From: Kribbella capetownensis
GTDB lineage: Bacteria > Actinomycetota > Actinomycetes > Propionibacteriales > Kribbellaceae
DNA length: 64,000 nucleotides
Reading direction: 5' to 3'
Assembly (NCBI RefSeq): GCF_004331485.1
Contig: NZ_SJKD01000003.1
Coordinates: forward strand, 710,748 to 774,747
This document shows, piece after piece, positions 50,686-61,259 of this stretch. Below the pieces are notes generated by a model, which did not search any database, was not told the DNA's origin, and saw only the letters and a program-made list of their open reading frames with translations. Made by a program: the position numbers and the translations under genes. How positions within the stretch are numbered: position 1 is the first letter of the stretch; each line of letters starts with the position of its first letter.

Positions 50686-51506
50686 CCGAGCCCCCTCGGT
50701 CGCGCGACCTCTTCGAGCACTCGGCCCGCCCAATCGATCAGCAACGCCAGCGCGGCGACGAGCAACGCGCCACTGATCAGCACCGGAAACCGCAGCAGCC
50801 TGATGCCGGTCGTGATCAGCGTGCCCAGGCCACCCGCGTCGATGAACGTCGCGAGGGTCGCGGTGCCGACGACGAGTACGAGCGCAGTCCGGATGCCTGC
50901 CATGATCACCGGCACCGCCAGTGGCAACTCGATCCGGCCGAGCACCGCCGGGCTCGACATACCCATCCCCCGGCCGGCCTCCACCAAGGTCGGGTCGACG
51001 CCATGCAGTCCGACGATGGTGTTCCGCAGTACCGGCAGGATCGCGTACAGGCACAGCGCCAGAATCGCGGTCCAGAAGCCGAAGCCGAGCCAGATCGCGA
51101 GCAGCACGATCAGTCCGATCACCGGCGCCGACTGGCCGGCGTTGGCCACCGCCACCACGACCGGAGCCGCCCGACGCAACCGCGGCCGGGTCAGTGCGAT
51201 GCCCAGCGGTACGGCGATCGCCAGCACGATCACCGTGGCCACGGCGGTGAGTTCGAGGTGTTCGATGGTCAACCGGCCGAGAAGCTTCCAGTCGAGTTGG
51301 CGTTGCTCGATCGAGTCGAGCTCGGCCTGTGACCGCCAGATCGCCCAGCCCGCCAGGACGACCGCCACGAACAGGGGCTGCCCGATCAGGAGTCCCCACG
51401 ACGGCCGGCGACGGCGCTCGGCGGCCAGCCCTGCGGCGGTCGCCTTCGCGTCGGCGAGGTTCTCCGGCATCGCGTCGATGTCGGGTCCCGGGTCCAGCGC
51501 GGTCAC
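50682..51506 (-). CDS. Osmoprotectant ABC permease (OpuCB/OpuCD-like)
   Basis: A 274-residue inner-membrane subunit with about six helices and the binding-protein-dependent permease loop (EAGRGMGMSSPAVLGRIELPLAVPVIMAG). It has an N-terminal hydrophilic extension of about 40 residues before the first helix. Both ends overlap neighbours by 4 bp. It pairs with the second permease encoded at the start of the operon to form the translocation channel. Confidence 0.88.
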   Translation of the reverse strand: MTALDPGPDIDAMPENLADAKATAAGLAAERRRRPSWGLLIGQPLFVAVVLAGWAIWRSQAELDSIEQRQLDWKLLGRLTIEHLELTAVATVIVLAIAVPLGIALTRPRLRRAAPVVVAVANAGQSAPVIGLIVLLAIWLGFGFWTAILALCLYAILPVLRNTIVGLHGVDPTLVEAGRGMGMSSPAVLGRIELPLAVPVIMAGIRTALVLVVGTATLATFIDAGGLGTLITTGIRLLRFPVLISGALLVAALALLIDWAGRVLEEVARPRGLG

Positions 51507-52708
51507 GTCGCTACCTCTTCCGCCTCCGGATTCGTGCCGTCCTGGATCCGGGCCAGCACCGCCTGGAAGTCGACGACGCCGAGGTACTCGTCCCGTCGCC
51601 CGGTGACGACCGCGCAGCCATGGCTCGAGACCAGCATGGTGTCGAGCGCGTCGTTGAGGGTCGCCCGGCGATCGATGGTGACGAGGTCACTGTCCTCGGG
51701 TGGCGCCGGCACCTTGTCGACATCCGACAGGTCTCTGGTCCACATCCAGTCCACCGGCCGGCGCCGTCCATCCAGTACGACGACTGAGTCGTCGCCGGCG
51801 GACTGCGCAGCACGCAGTACGTCGGGAGCGGAGTCGCCGACCTCGGCGACGGTCGGGAGGCTCAGCTCGATCTCGCTGACCCGGCTCAAGGTCAGTTGCT
51901 TCAACGCCGCGCCCGCGCCGACGAAGTCCGCGACGAATCGATCGGCCGGCTTCGCCAGGATCGCCTCCGGCTTGTCGTACTGGGCGATGTTCGCGCCCTC
52001 GGTCAGGATCAGGATCCGGTCGCCCAGCTTGACCGCCTCGTCGAAGTCGTGGGTGACGCAGACGATCGTCTTGCGCAGCTCCTCCTGGATGCTGAGCAGC
52101 TCGTCCTGCAGGCGCTGCCGGGTGATCGGATCGACCGCGCCGAACGGCTCGTCCATCAGGATCACCGGTGGATCCGCGGCCAGCCCGCGGGCCACTCCGA
52201 CCCGCTGTTGCTGACCACCGGACAGCTCGCGCGGATAGCGGCCGCGGTAGCGCTCCGGATCGAGGCCCACCAGCTCGAGCAGTTCGTCCACTCGCTCGGC
52301 GGTCCGCTTCCGGTCCCAACCGAGCAGACCCGGGACGAGCGCGATGTTCTGCGTGACCGTCATGTGCGGGAACAGACTGCCGCCCTGGATCACGTACCCG
52401 ATCCGTCGGCGCAGGTCGTCGTCGTTCTGCCGGCCGACGTCCTCGCCACCGATCCGGATACTGCCGGAGGTCGGCTCGATCAGCCGGTTGATCATCTTCA
52501 GCGACGTGGTCTTGCCGCACCCCGACGGTCCGACGAACATCACGATCTCGCCGGCCGGGATGTGCAGCGTCAGACCCTCGACGGCGGGCTTGCGCTGACC
52601 GGGGTACCGCTTGACCACGTCGGTCAGTTCGATGTCGACACCGCTGACTTCGGTGCTGTCGCTGCTCTCGGTGATGTCGGTGCTCTCGGTCATGGTGGTG
52701 TCAGACAC
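51503..52708 (-). CDS. Osmoprotectant ABC ATPase with CBS-like C-terminus (OpuCA-like)
   Basis: A 401-residue nucleotide-binding subunit: Walker A GPSGCGKT (60-67), signature LSGGQQQ (162-168), Walker B VILMDEPFGAVDP. A C-terminal pair of CBS-like motifs (about 300-390) may sense ionic strength, as in OpuA/OpuC. A Thr/Ser/Asp-rich N-terminal tail of about 22 residues precedes the domain. It powers the betaine/choline importer of this operon and overlaps both neighbours. Confidence 0.9.
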   Translation of the reverse strand: MSDTTMTESTDITESSDSTEVSGVDIELTDVVKRYPGQRKPAVEGLTLHIPAGEIVMFVGPSGCGKTTSLKMINRLIEPTSGSIRIGGEDVGRQNDDDLRRRIGYVIQGGSLFPHMTVTQNIALVPGLLGWDRKRTAERVDELLELVGLDPERYRGRYPRELSGGQQQRVGVARGLAADPPVILMDEPFGAVDPITRQRLQDELLSIQEELRKTIVCVTHDFDEAVKLGDRILILTEGANIAQYDKPEAILAKPADRFVADFVGAGAALKQLTLSRVSEIELSLPTVAEVGDSAPDVLRAAQSAGDDSVVVLDGRRRPVDWMWTRDLSDVDKVPAPPEDSDLVTIDRRATLNDALDTMLVSSHGCAVVTGRRDEYLGVVDFQAVLARIQDGTNPEAEEVAT

Positions 52709-53342
52709 GGATTCCCCTCGAGGTGGTCAGGCGGCCGACGAACAGCAGCACAGCGTCCAGGATCAGAGCGAGCAGCACCACGCCGAGGGTGCCGACCAGA
52801 GCGGAGTTGAGCGCGTTCGCGCCGCCGATCTGGGTGAGTCCGGTGAAGATGAAGCTGCCCAGGCCGGGCCCGAGCACGTACGCCGCGATCGCCGCGATGC
52901 CCATCGACATCTGCGCCGAGACGCGGACACCGGCGAGAATGACCGGCCACGCGAGTGGCAGCTCGATCCGCAGCAGAGTGCGGGCGGCGCCCATGCCCAT
53001 GCCGCGGGCCGACTCGATCAGGGTGGCGTCGACACCGGCCAGGCCGACGACCGCATTACGCAGGATCGGCAGGGACGCGTAGAAGGTGACCGCTATCACC
53101 GAGGTGGCGGTGCCGATGCCGGCGAGCGGGATCAGCAGCCCGAGCAGTGCGAACGACGGGATCGTCAGGCCGACCGCGCTGATCCCTCCGGCCAGCGCGG
53201 CGATGCGGGGGTTGCGGTGTACGACGACGGCGAGCGCGACCGCGATCACCGTGGCGAGCACCACACATTGGATGACCAGGCTCAGGTGCTGATAGCTCTG
53301 GTAGAGCAACTGCGAATGACGCTCGGTGATGTAGTCCCACAC
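52701..53342 (-). CDS. Osmoprotectant ABC permease, first gene of the operon
   Basis: A 213-residue permease with five to six helices and the EAA-like loop ESARGMGMGAARTLLRIELPLAWPVILAG. The GTG start is weakly supported by its surroundings. With the other permease, the CBS-containing ATPase and the lipoprotein it completes an OpuC-type importer. Such systems are usually induced by osmotic stress; no regulator is encoded here. Confidence 0.87.
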   Translation of the reverse strand: MWDYITERHSQLLYQSYQHLSLVIQCVVLATVIAVALAVVVHRNPRIAALAGGISAVGLTIPSFALLGLLIPLAGIGTATSVIAVTFYASLPILRNAVVGLAGVDATLIESARGMGMGAARTLLRIELPLAWPVILAGVRVSAQMSMGIAAIAAYVLGPGLGSFIFTGLTQIGGANALNSALVGTLGVVLLALILDAVLLFVGRLTTSRGIRV

Positions 53343-53506
53343 GGCGGATCGATCGACCTCCCACGGGTTGGAACCCCGTAGTGATCGGGGTGCTACGCCG
53401 GGTGCTCAGCCCCTCCACCGTAGTCAAACGATTGGTTCACCTGCTCGGCGTACCCCTGGTCTGTGCAGGTCAGGCGGCGTGTCGCCGGACCGGGTCCGGA
53501 CACGAC

Positions 53507-53540
53507 GAAGCCCCCGGCACCAACCGGTGCCGGGGGCTTC
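53507..53540. terminator. Terminator downstream of erpA
   Basis: A perfect 15-bp GC-rich stem (53507-53521 with 53526-53540) and an AACC loop, 8 nt beyond the erpA stop. Confidence 0.85.
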
Positions 53541-53548
53541 GAGGAGGC

Positions 53549-53905
53549 TCAGTTGAACGAGTCGCCGCAGGCGCAGGAGCCGGTGGCGTTCGGGTTGTCG
53601 ATCGTGAATCCCTGCTTCTCGATCGTGTCGACGAAGTCGATCGAGGCGCCCTTCAGGTACGGCGCGCTCATCCGGTCCGTCACCACGTTCACGCCGCCGA
53701 AGTCGGCCACCACGTCACCGTCGAGCTGACGCTCGTCGAAGAACAGCTGGTACCGCAGCCCGGAGCAGCCGCCCGGCTGCACGGCGACCCGCAGCGCGAG
53801 ATCGTCGCGGCCTTCCTGCTCGAGCAGCGCCTTCACCTTGGCGGCGGCCCCGTCGGTGAGGAGAACACCCGTGGCGACGGTCTGCTCGGTCTGCGCTTCA
53901 GTCAT
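53549..53905 (-). CDS. erpA: Iron-sulfur cluster insertion protein ErpA (A-type carrier)
   Basis: A 118-residue HesB/IscA-family protein that carries and delivers Fe-S clusters to apo-proteins. The three conserved cysteines are present: GGCSG (C47) and the C-terminal CACGDSF (C111, C113). It stands alone with its own terminator. Fe-S targets in this window include CoxS and the FAD/Fe-S dehydrogenase, but any direct link is not shown. Confidence 0.92.
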   Translation of the reverse strand: MTEAQTEQTVATGVLLTDGAAAKVKALLEQEGRDDLALRVAVQPGGCSGLRYQLFFDERQLDGDVVADFGGVNVVTDRMSAPYLKGASIDFVDTIEKQGFTIDNPNATGSCACGDSFN

Positions 53906-54063
53906 TCCTGACTCCAGTCATCTCGTGAGCGCCCGGCTGCCGTGTGGGCAGGCAACCGTGCGCGGAAAGTCCGCTGTCATTTCGAATCAACATGCGCCGA
54001 TTCGGAACCATTCCCATGGTCGCACACCAATTTCCAGGATCAACAACCCCGGTCGCAGGGTGA

Positions 54064-55158
54064 TCAGCGGGCCCAGGTCCGGGCGACACGCTCCGCAACC
54101 GCCGCCAGCGAGCCGTGCGGGTCGGCGAAGGCGCGCTCCTCCCCCACCGCGTCGACCAGCGAGTACGCCGACTCGACGCCCATGGTGCGCATCTCGCGGG
54201 AACCGATCTGCACCTTGCCGGCCAGAACGACGCACGGGCGCATGGCGTCGTTCGCGACCTTCGCGACGCCGGCGATCACCTTGCCATCACGGGACTGGAA
54301 GTCGAACGCACCCTCACCGCTCAGCACCAGGTCGACCCTCGACGCTTTCTCCTTCAGGCCGGTCAGGTCGGCGACCAGGTCGATGCCGGAGATGCGATCG
54401 GCACCGAGGAGTAGCAGCGCGTAGCCGAGACCACCGGCGGCGCCGGCACCCTTTTGGTCGGCGGTCTTCCGGCCGGCGAGCTCGGCGAACCTGGTCAGCC
54501 AGCCGTCGACCGCCGGCTTGCGCTCGTCGGTGATGCCCTTCTGGGTGCCGAAGATGTTGGTCGCGCCACGCAGACCGAGCATCGGGTTCTCCACGTCACT
54601 CGCCGCGACGAACTCGATCCCGGCCATCCGCTCCCGGGCCGGCTCCAGGTCGACGGCGGTCAGCTCCGCGAGCCCGGTGGCACCGGCGTCCAGGCGCCCT
54701 CCGGTCGCGGTTGCGCCGAGGGCCGCCAGCAGGCCGGCGCCGGCGTCGTTCGTTCCAGAGCCGCCGAGTCCGAGGATGATGCGCTTGGCACCGGCCTCCA
54801 CCGCGGCCGCGATCAGCTGACCCACGCCGTACGTCGTCGCGTCCTCGGGCCGGCGCTGCTTCGGCTCGATCAAGTGCAGGCCGCACGCCTGCGCGGTCTC
54901 GACGTACGCCGCTTCGCCCGCGAGCAGCACGGTCGCCGGGGTGTCGTCACCCAGCGGGCCGCGGACGGTGACCGACAGGAGCGTCCCGTCGACGACCGCG
55001 GACAGTACGTCGATGAACCCCGGACCGCCGTCGGCCATCGGCGCGACCAGCACCTCGGCCTGCGGATCCTGCCGCCGCCACCCTTCCTCGATCGCCGCGG
55101 CCGCCTCGACGGCCGTCAGCGTGCCCGCGAACTTGTCCGGCGCAATCAGCACTCGCAT
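54064..55158 (-). CDS. Glycerate 2-kinase (GarK/GlxK family)
   Basis: Phosphorylates D-glycerate with ATP in the glycerate/glyoxylate pathway. The 364 residues begin MRVLIAPDKFAGTL and include the family blocks PMADGGPGF, GLGGSGTNDAGAG, SDVENPMLG, GAGAAGGLGYAL and SGEGAFDFQS. ATG at 55158 gives the family start with AGAGG upstream. It is a single gene, divergent from a VOC protein. Confidence 0.92.
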   Translation of the reverse strand: MRVLIAPDKFAGTLTAVEAAAAIEEGWRRQDPQAEVLVAPMADGGPGFIDVLSAVVDGTLLSVTVRGPLGDDTPATVLLAGEAAYVETAQACGLHLIEPKQRRPEDATTYGVGQLIAAAVEAGAKRIILGLGGSGTNDAGAGLLAALGATATGGRLDAGATGLAELTAVDLEPARERMAGIEFVAASDVENPMLGLRGATNIFGTQKGITDERKPAVDGWLTRFAELAGRKTADQKGAGAAGGLGYALLLLGADRISGIDLVADLTGLKEKASRVDLVLSGEGAFDFQSRDGKVIAGVAKVANDAMRPCVVLAGKVQIGSREMRTMGVESAYSLVDAVGEERAFADPHGSLAAVAERVARTWAR

Positions 55159-55220
55159 GCCGACATCCTCTCCCACCGCGTGCGTTGACGTGCGCGGGTG
55201 CCGTCAGTTGGATCGTCAAC

Positions 55221-55622
55221 ATGAAGACAATCCTCTTCGCGTTGCGTGTGAGTGACCTCGAGCGTTCGCTCGCCTTCTATCGGACTGTCGGGTACGCCGA
55301 GCTCGGCACGGTGCCGTTCGACGACGGGTCGAGCCTGGTCTGGCTGAAACTGCCCGACGAAGCGGCCGTGTCGCTCGAACTCGTGCACCGCCCCGCCGAC
55401 GGGCCGGTCGTCGTCGGCGGGTTCGCGCACCTGGCAATCGAAGTCGAGTCGCTGACCGCAACCGTCGACCGGCTGACCGACGGCGGGCTGAAGCCTGGCG
55501 CTCCCGAGCTGCCTGGAGGTCCGGACGGTCCGAAGACGTCGTGGGTGACAGACCCCGACGGGTACCGCATCGAGCTGGTCGAGTGGCCCCCCGGCGGCCC
55601 ACCCACGCCCGAGCAGTCGTGA
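55221..55622 (+). CDS. VOC-family protein (glyoxalase/bleomycin-resistance fold)
   Basis: A 133-residue two-module beta-alpha-beta-beta-beta protein. Metal-ligand positions read Glu in SLELVH, His in FAHLAIE and Glu in YRIELVE. The first expected histidine is replaced (ILFALRV), so it is probably not a classic lactoylglutathione lyase. ATG at 55221. The downstream gene is convergent and 4 nt away. Function unknown. Confidence 0.8.
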   Translation: MKTILFALRVSDLERSLAFYRTVGYAELGTVPFDDGSSLVWLKLPDEAAVSLELVHRPADGPVVVGGFAHLAIEVESLTATVDRLTDGGLKPGAPELPGGPDGPKTSWVTDPDGYRIELVEWPPGGPPTPEQS

Positions 55623-55626
55623 ATAC

Positions 55627-56364
55627 TCAGCGACGGAACAGCCGGCGGAGGACGAGCGCGACCACGGCCCCGATCAGGTAAGGCCGGACCCGGCGGGCGA
55701 GGACCGGGAGCATGCTCGCCACCAGGTTGAGCTCCCCCGACCCGGAACCCGCGCCCACGCGGGTTTGGTCTGCAGACTCGGCTGGTTCCGCGGCTGGGGC
55801 TGGGCCGGCGGGCTGAGCCTGAGCAGTGGGTTCGGTGGAGGCAGCGGACGCCGACGGGGTCGCGGGGGTGGTGGATGGGGCGGACGTTGCCCCGGACGTT
55901 GGGGTGGTGGATGTGGTGGGGGTTTGGAGAGTTGTGGTCAGGCAGGTGGTGAATTGGTCCAGGAGGCGGTCGGAGACCTCTTGGATGAGGCCACGGCCGA
56001 ATTGGGCGGGGCGGCCGGTGATGGTCAGGTCGGTGTCCACGGTGACCTGGGTAGAGGTCGCGTCGGCCGCGGTCAGGCGGGCTACCACCCGGACGCTTGC
56101 CGTGCCGTTGCCGCGGCGGTCCTTGCCCTTGGCCTCGATCACGGCGTGATGGTCGGACTCGTCGCGCTCGACGAAGGTCCCGTTGCCGGAGTACTGGAGT
56201 GACACCGGTCCCAGCTTCACCTTGCAGGAGCCGGTGAACTCGTCGCCCTCCGTCGACGTCAGGGTGGCGCCGGGGAAACACGGCACCACCCTTCCGAGGT
56301 CGTTGAACGCGACCCACGCCTCGTCGACGGGAGCCGGTACGACGAACTTGTGCTCGAGCTTCAT
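55627..56364 (-). CDS. coxG: CoxG-like SRPBCC protein with C-terminal membrane anchor
   Basis: A 245-residue protein with an N-terminal SRPBCC/CoxG domain (about 1-150; KFVVPAPVDEAWVAFNDL, CFPGATL, GRPAQFGRGLI). A Thr/Pro/Ala-rich linker (about 150-205) and one C-terminal helix follow. CoxG recruits the molybdenum hydroxylase to the membrane in CO oxidisers. The ATG overlaps the coxM stop (ATGA); last gene of the cluster. Confidence 0.85.
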   Translation of the reverse strand: MKLEHKFVVPAPVDEAWVAFNDLGRVVPCFPGATLTSTEGDEFTGSCKVKLGPVSLQYSGNGTFVERDESDHHAVIEAKGKDRRGNGTASVRVVARLTAADATSTQVTVDTDLTITGRPAQFGRGLIQEVSDRLLDQFTTCLTTTLQTPTTSTTPTSGATSAPSTTPATPSASAASTEPTAQAQPAGPAPAAEPAESADQTRVGAGSGSGELNLVASMLPVLARRVRPYLIGAVVALVLRRLFRR

Positions 56365-57215
56365 CCGGTCCCCGCCGCCGAGAGCACCGCACGCCGCGTC
56401 AACACCGACGCGAGATGCCGGCGATAGTCCGCATCGCCGTTGAGGTCGGACACCGGAGACGTCCCGTCGGCCGCCAGCGCCGCGGCCTCGCGCACGGCCT
56501 CCGGGGTCGCGGGCCGGCCGACCAGCGCGGCCTCGACCGCGCTCGCCCGGATCGGGGTCGAACCCATGTTGGTGAGCCCGACCCGCGCCTCCGCGATCGA
56601 GTCCCCGTCCAGCCGGACCGCGGCCGCGACGGCCACGATCGACCACTGCTGCGCGACCCGGTTGAACTTCTCGTAGTGCGCGCCCCAGCCGGTGTACTTC
56701 GGCACCCGCACCTCGACCAGCAGTTCGTCCTCGGCGAGCGCCGTACTGAACACGCCCTCGAAGAAGTCGGCAGCGGCGACGGTACGACGGCCGTCCGGGC
56801 CGGCGATCACGAACGACGCATCGAGGGCAACCGCGACGGCGGGCAGATCACCGGCCGGGTCCGCATGCGCGAGCGAACCGCCGAACGTACCGCGATGCCG
56901 CACCTGCGGATCCGCGATCGTTGCCGTCGCCAACGACACCAGCCGGGCGTGCTCGCCGACCAGCGGATCGGCCTGCACCGTGCTGTGCGGCGTCATCGCA
57001 CCGATCACCAGCGCATCGCCGTCGTCGCGAACGCCCTGCAGTTCGCCGATCCGCCCGATGTCGACAATCGTCTCGGGCGCCGCGAGGCGCAACCGCAGGA
57101 CCGGCATCAGGCTCTGGCCACCGGCCAGCACCTTCGCGTCGGGCTGGTCCCGCAGCAGCGCGACCGCCTCGTCGACCGTCGACGGCGTGAAGTACTCGAA
57201 AGCTGCCGGGATCAT
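56361..57215 (-). CDS. coxM: Molybdenum hydroxylase FAD subunit (CoxM-like)
   Basis: A 284-residue FAD-binding subunit passing electrons from the Fe-S subunit to the acceptor. The FAD motifs AGGQSLMP (about 32-39) and TIADPQVRHRGTFGGSLAHADPA are intact, followed by the CO-dehydrogenase flavoprotein C domain. ATG overlaps the coxL stop. Part of the S-L-M-G run, all with 4-bp overlaps. Confidence 0.9.
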   Translation of the reverse strand: MIPAAFEYFTPSTVDEAVALLRDQPDAKVLAGGQSLMPVLRLRLAAPETIVDIGRIGELQGVRDDGDALVIGAMTPHSTVQADPLVGEHARLVSLATATIADPQVRHRGTFGGSLAHADPAGDLPAVAVALDASFVIAGPDGRRTVAAADFFEGVFSTALAEDELLVEVRVPKYTGWGAHYEKFNRVAQQWSIVAVAAAVRLDGDSIAEARVGLTNMGSTPIRASAVEAALVGRPATPEAVREAAALAADGTSPVSDLNGDADYRRHLASVLTRRAVLSAAGTG

Positions 57216-59596
57216 GACTGCGCCCCTTCCTGCAAGGCCTTCCAGACCCGGTACGGCGTACAGGGCATCGGCACGTCCGACACGCCGAGGTGGCGCACGG
57301 CGTCGACAATCGCATTGACGACAGCCGGCGTCGAGGCGATCGTGCCTGCCTCGCCGACTCCCTTCACGCCCAACTGGTTCGTCGTCGACGGCGTCTCGGT
57401 CCGGGCCGTGGTGAACGACGGCAGATCGGCCGACGACGGGACCAGGTACTCGACGAACGAGCCGCTCACCAGCGTGCCGCTCTCGTCGTGCACAGCCTCC
57501 TCGAACAGCGCCTGCGCGATGCCCTGCGCCAGGCCGCCGTGTACCTGACCCTCGACGATCATCGGATTGACGACAACCCCGACATCGTCGACGCTCACGT
57601 ACGACCGGATCGAGGTGGCACCGGTCTCGGTGTCGACCTCCACCGCGCACAGATGCGTGCCGTGCGGGAAGGAGAAGTCCTCCGGATCCAGGGTCGCGTC
57701 CGCGTCCAGGCACCCTTCCGCCGAGCCATCCAGCTTGTGCCCCTGGAAGACCGCGAACGCGAGCTCGGCCATCGTCATCCCCGACTCGGTTCCGCGGACG
57801 CCGTACCGGCCGCCGGAGAACTCGAGGTCGTCGACGTTTGCCTCCAGCAACTGCGCCGCGATCGGCTTGGCCTTCTCGATCACCCGGTCGGCCGCGGCGA
57901 GCACCGCCATCCCACCGACCGCCAGCGACCGCGAGCCGTAGGTGTCCAGGCCGCGCGGCGCGACCTGCGTGTCACCGTGCAGTACTTCGATGTCGTCGAA
58001 GCCGACGCCGAGCCGGTCGGCGACGATCTGGCTCCACGCGGTCTCGTGTCCCTGCCCGTGCGGACTCGTTCCGGTGATCACCTCGACCTTGCCGGTGGGC
58101 AGCATCCGGATCGACGCGTGCTCCCAGCCACCACCGACGTACCCCATCGAGCCGAGCCACCGCGACGGCGCCAGCCCACACATCTCGGTGTACGTCGAGA
58201 CGCCGATGCCGAGCTGGACCGGGTCACCGGACTCGCGCCGCTTCAGCTGTTCGGCCCGCAACTCGTCGTACCGGAAGAGCTCGCGGGCCTTCGCGGTCGC
58301 GGCCTCGTAGTTGCCGGAGTCGTACTTCAGCCCGGCCACCGTCGCGAACGGGAACTCCTCGTGCTTGATCCAGTTCCGCTCCCGGATCGCCAGCGCGTCG
58401 GCCCCGACCTTGGCGGCCAACTCGTCCATCAGCCGCTCGATCGCGAACGTCGCCTCCGGCCGGCCGGCACCGCGGTAGGCATCGGTCCAGGTCTTGTTCG
58501 TGAACACGTTCGTGCACTTCAGGTGGTACGACGGGAACTTGTAGATGCCGTTGTACATGAAGGCACCGAGCAACGGGATCGCCGACGTGACCAGGCCGAG
58601 GTAGGCGCCCATGTCGGCGATCAGTTCGACCTTGAGGCCGGTCACGTCACCGTCGTTGGTCGCGGCCAGCGTCAGCTTCTGCCACTGGTCCCGGCCGTGG
58701 TGCGCGGCCATCAGCGACTCCGACCGGGATTCGCTGTATTTACAGGGCTTCCCGGTCCGCCGGGCCGCGATGACGGTGAGCACTTCCTCCGGCGTGAACT
58801 GGAGCTTGCCGCCGAACCCGCCGCCGACGTCCGGCGCGATCACCCGGATCTTGCTCTCCGGGATGCCGAGCACGAGCGCGATGAAGATCTTGACGAAGTG
58901 CGGCACCTGGGTCGAGGACCACACGGTCATTTGTTCGGGAGTCGGATCGACGACAATCGACCGCGGTTCCATGAACGCCGGGATCAGCCGCTGCTGGCGG
59001 ATCTCCTTCTCGATCAGGATCCCGCCGTCGCGGGCGGCCGTGATGGCAGCCTCGACGTCGCCACCGGTGCCGGCCGAGGCCGAGTCGAACGACCACACCG
59101 CAGACACGTTGGTGCCCAGGTCCGGGTGCGCGAGCGACGAGTCGGTAGCGGCCTGGCGCAGGTCGAGGACCGGCGGCAGTTCCTCGTAGTCCACGTCGAT
59201 CAGGTCGGCGGCGTCGTTCGCCTCGGCCGCGTTCCGGGCCACGACCATGGCAACGATCTCGCCGGCGAACGCGACGTGGTCGACCGCCATCGACGGGTGC
59301 ACCGGCGCCTTCTGCTCCGGCACGATCGCCCAGGCGTTCGGCAACGCACCCTGCTCGTCGGCAATGTCGGCCCCGGTCAGTACGGCGATCACCCCGGTGG
59401 CGGCCCGAGCGGCCTCAGTGTCGATCGCGGTGATCCGCGCGTGGGCGAACGGGCTGCGCACCATCGCCAGGTGCAGCATGCCCGGGAGCACGATGTTGTC
59501 GGTCCAGCGGGTCCGGCCGGTGACGAGGCGGGCGTCCTCCTTGCGTCGGCGCGGGTTGCCGACCTCTGCGGTCGGGCGTGCCTCGGTCGTCGTCAT
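57212..59596 (-). CDS. coxL: Molybdenum hydroxylase large subunit, form II CoxL-like
   Basis: The 794-residue Mo-cofactor subunit of an aerobic CO dehydrogenase-like xanthine oxidase-family enzyme. The active-site loop reads AYRGAGR (residues 373-379), the form II signature; genuine form I CO dehydrogenases have AYxCSFR. The substrate may be CO only weakly or another aldehyde or heterocycle. VGGGFGGK and [11 protein letters not shown] match Mo-pterin-binding segments. ATG overlaps the coxS stop; an upstream extension lacks homology. Confidence 0.9.
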   Translation of the reverse strand: MTTTEARPTAEVGNPRRRKEDARLVTGRTRWTDNIVLPGMLHLAMVRSPFAHARITAIDTEAARAATGVIAVLTGADIADEQGALPNAWAIVPEQKAPVHPSMAVDHVAFAGEIVAMVVARNAAEANDAADLIDVDYEELPPVLDLRQAATDSSLAHPDLGTNVSAVWSFDSASAGTGGDVEAAITAARDGGILIEKEIRQQRLIPAFMEPRSIVVDPTPEQMTVWSSTQVPHFVKIFIALVLGIPESKIRVIAPDVGGGFGGKLQFTPEEVLTVIAARRTGKPCKYSESRSESLMAAHHGRDQWQKLTLAATNDGDVTGLKVELIADMGAYLGLVTSAIPLLGAFMYNGIYKFPSYHLKCTNVFTNKTWTDAYRGAGRPEATFAIERLMDELAAKVGADALAIRERNWIKHEEFPFATVAGLKYDSGNYEAATAKARELFRYDELRAEQLKRRESGDPVQLGIGVSTYTEMCGLAPSRWLGSMGYVGGGWEHASIRMLPTGKVEVITGTSPHGQGHETAWSQIVADRLGVGFDDIEVLHGDTQVAPRGLDTYGSRSLAVGGMAVLAAADRVIEKAKPIAAQLLEANVDDLEFSGGRYGVRGTESGMTMAELAFAVFQGHKLDGSAEGCLDADATLDPEDFSFPHGTHLCAVEVDTETGATSIRSYVSVDDVGVVVNPMIVEGQVHGGLAQGIAQALFEEAVHDESGTLVSGSFVEYLVPSSADLPSFTTARTETPSTTNQLGVKGVGEAGTIASTPAVVNAIVDAVRHLGVSDVPMPCTPYRVWKALQEGAQS

Positions 59597-60063
59597 TGCG
59601 CACCTCCCGCAGCGGCGGCGGCGCGGACGGCCTTGACGATGTTCTGGTAGCCGGTGCACCGGCAGAGGTTGCCTTCGAGCCCTAGCCGGACGTCGTCCTC
59701 GGACGGATCCGGATTGTCGGCGATCAGATCGAGGGACTGCATGATCATCCCTGGCGTGCAGTAGCCGCACTGCAACGCGTGGTTCTCGTGGAAGGCCTGC
59801 TGCATCGGATGCAACTGCCCGTTGGCCGCGAGGCCCTCGATCGTCGTCACCTCGTGCCCGTCGGCCTGGACCGCGAACAGCGAGCAGGACTTCACACTCC
59901 GGCCGTCCAGATGAACCGTGCAGGAGCCGCAGTTGCTGGTGTCACAGCCGACCACAGTCCCTGTCTTCCCCAGTTGCTCGCGCAGGTAATGCACGAGCAG
60001 CGTGCGCGGTTCCACTTCGTCCGTGAAACTGCTTCCGTCGACCTTCACCGTGATCCGGGTCAT
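59593..60063 (-). CDS. coxS: Molybdenum hydroxylase 2Fe-2S subunit (CoxS-like)
   Basis: A 156-residue electron-transfer subunit with two [2Fe-2S] clusters: plant-type C40, C45, C48, C60 and the C-terminal helix-bundle set C99, C102, C134, C136. It forms the S-M-L enzyme with the next two genes. A 74-nt gap separates it from xdhC; it may start its own transcript. Confidence 0.92.
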   Translation of the reverse strand: MTRITVKVDGSSFTDEVEPRTLLVHYLREQLGKTGTVVGCDTSNCGSCTVHLDGRSVKSCSLFAVQADGHEVTTIEGLAANGQLHPMQQAFHENHALQCGYCTPGMIMQSLDLIADNPDPSEDDVRLGLEGNLCRCTGYQNIVKAVRAAAAAGGAQ

Positions 60064-60137
60064 CGCCCCGCCTCCAGAAGTGAGCACAGTCGTCCGTTGG
60101 GATCCTGCTCTCCTGTGATGTCCACCACAAGAGATGT

Positions 60138-61259
60138 TCAGTGATGAATCGGCCCTGCCACTGCCGTCAGCCGGTCGCCGGCACCGCCCCAGCGCAGGGC
60201 GATGATCTCGGCGGCGATGCTGACCGCGGTCTCCTCCGGTGTCCGCCCGCCGAGGTCGAGACCGATCGGACTCGCCAGCCTGGCCAGTTCCGCGTCGGTC
60301 AGCCCGGCCTCCTGCAGCCGCTTCATCCGGTCGTCGTGGGTCCGCCGCGAACCCATCGCCCCGATGTAGGCCAGCTGCGGCAACCGCAACGCCACCTCCA
60401 GCAGGGGTACGTCGAACTTCGGGTCGTGGGTCAGCACACAGATGACGGTCCGGCCGTCGATCCGCCCGGCCTCCGCCTCGGCCTTCAGGTAGCGATGCGG
60501 CCAGTCGACGATCACCTCGTCGGCCGACGGGAACCGCGACGCCGTCGCGAACACCGCCCGCGCATCGCACACCGTCACCCGATACCCCAGGAACGATCCG
60601 AGCTTCGCCACCGCCGCAGCGAAGTCGATCGCGCCGAACACCAACAGCCGCGGCACCGGCGCGTGCGACGAGACGAACACCCGCATTCCCTCGCCGCGCC
60701 GCTGCCCGTCCGGCCCGTACTCCAGCGTTTCCGTCCGCCCTGCCGCCAACAGCCCGCGCGCGTCGTCGGCCACCGCATCGTCGGCCCGCGACGATCCGAG
60801 CGTTCCCGCCGTCGGCTGACCGACCGGGCGCACCACCATCCGCCGGCCGATCCTGGCCGGATCGGGATGCGCGATCACGGTCGCCACCGCCACCGGCCGA
60901 CCGGCCTCGACGTCGGCCGCCACTTCTCCCAGCTCCGGGTACGACGAGCGATCGACCCGCTCGACGAAGATGTCGATGATCCCGCCACAGGTGAGCCCGA
61001 CGGCGAACGCCGACTCGTCGCTCACGCCGTACCGCTGCAGCGTCGACTCGCCGGACTCGAGGATCTCCTCGCCCAGCTGGTACACCGCGCCCTCGACACA
61101 GCCGCCCGACACGCTGCCGACCGCCTCGCCGTCAGGCCCGACCAGCATCACCGCACCTGGCAACCGCGGCGCCGACGAGAACGTCGCGACAACCGTGCCC
61201 ACGGCAACCGACTCGCCCGCGCGCCACCACTCCATCAATCGCTCGAGCACATCACGCAT
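60138..61259 (-). CDS. xdhC: XdhC/CoxF-family molybdenum-cofactor maturation protein
   Basis: A 373-residue chaperone that binds and helps sulfurate or insert molybdenum cofactor in xanthine oxidase-type enzymes. It has an N-terminal XdhC domain ([38 protein letters not shown]) and a C-terminal Rossmann domain ([48 protein letters not shown]). ATG at 61259 is chosen because the family starts there; it overlaps the VWA stop by 8 bp. Confidence 0.9.
   Translation of the reverse strand: MRDVLERLMEWWRAGESVAVGTVVATFSSAPRLPGAVMLVGPDGEAVGSVSGGCVEGAVYQLGEEILESGESTLQRYGVSDESAFAVGLTCGGIIDIFVERVDRSSYPELGEVAADVEAGRPVAVATVIAHPDPARIGRRMVVRPVGQPTAGTLGSSRADDAVADDARGLLAAGRTETLEYGPDGQRRGEGMRVFVSSHAPVPRLLVFGAIDFAAAVAKLGSFLGYRVTVCDARAVFATASRFPSADEVIVDWPHRYLKAEAEAGRIDGRTVICVLTHDPKFDVPLLEVALRLPQLAYIGAMGSRRTHDDRMKRLQEAGLTDAELARLASPIGLDLGGRTPEETAVSIAAEIIALRWGGAGDRLTAVAGPIHH

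Noticed and set aside
57212..60063. Genuine form I CO dehydrogenase
   Set aside because: The active-site loop is AYRGAGR, so only a CoxL-like form II label is justified.
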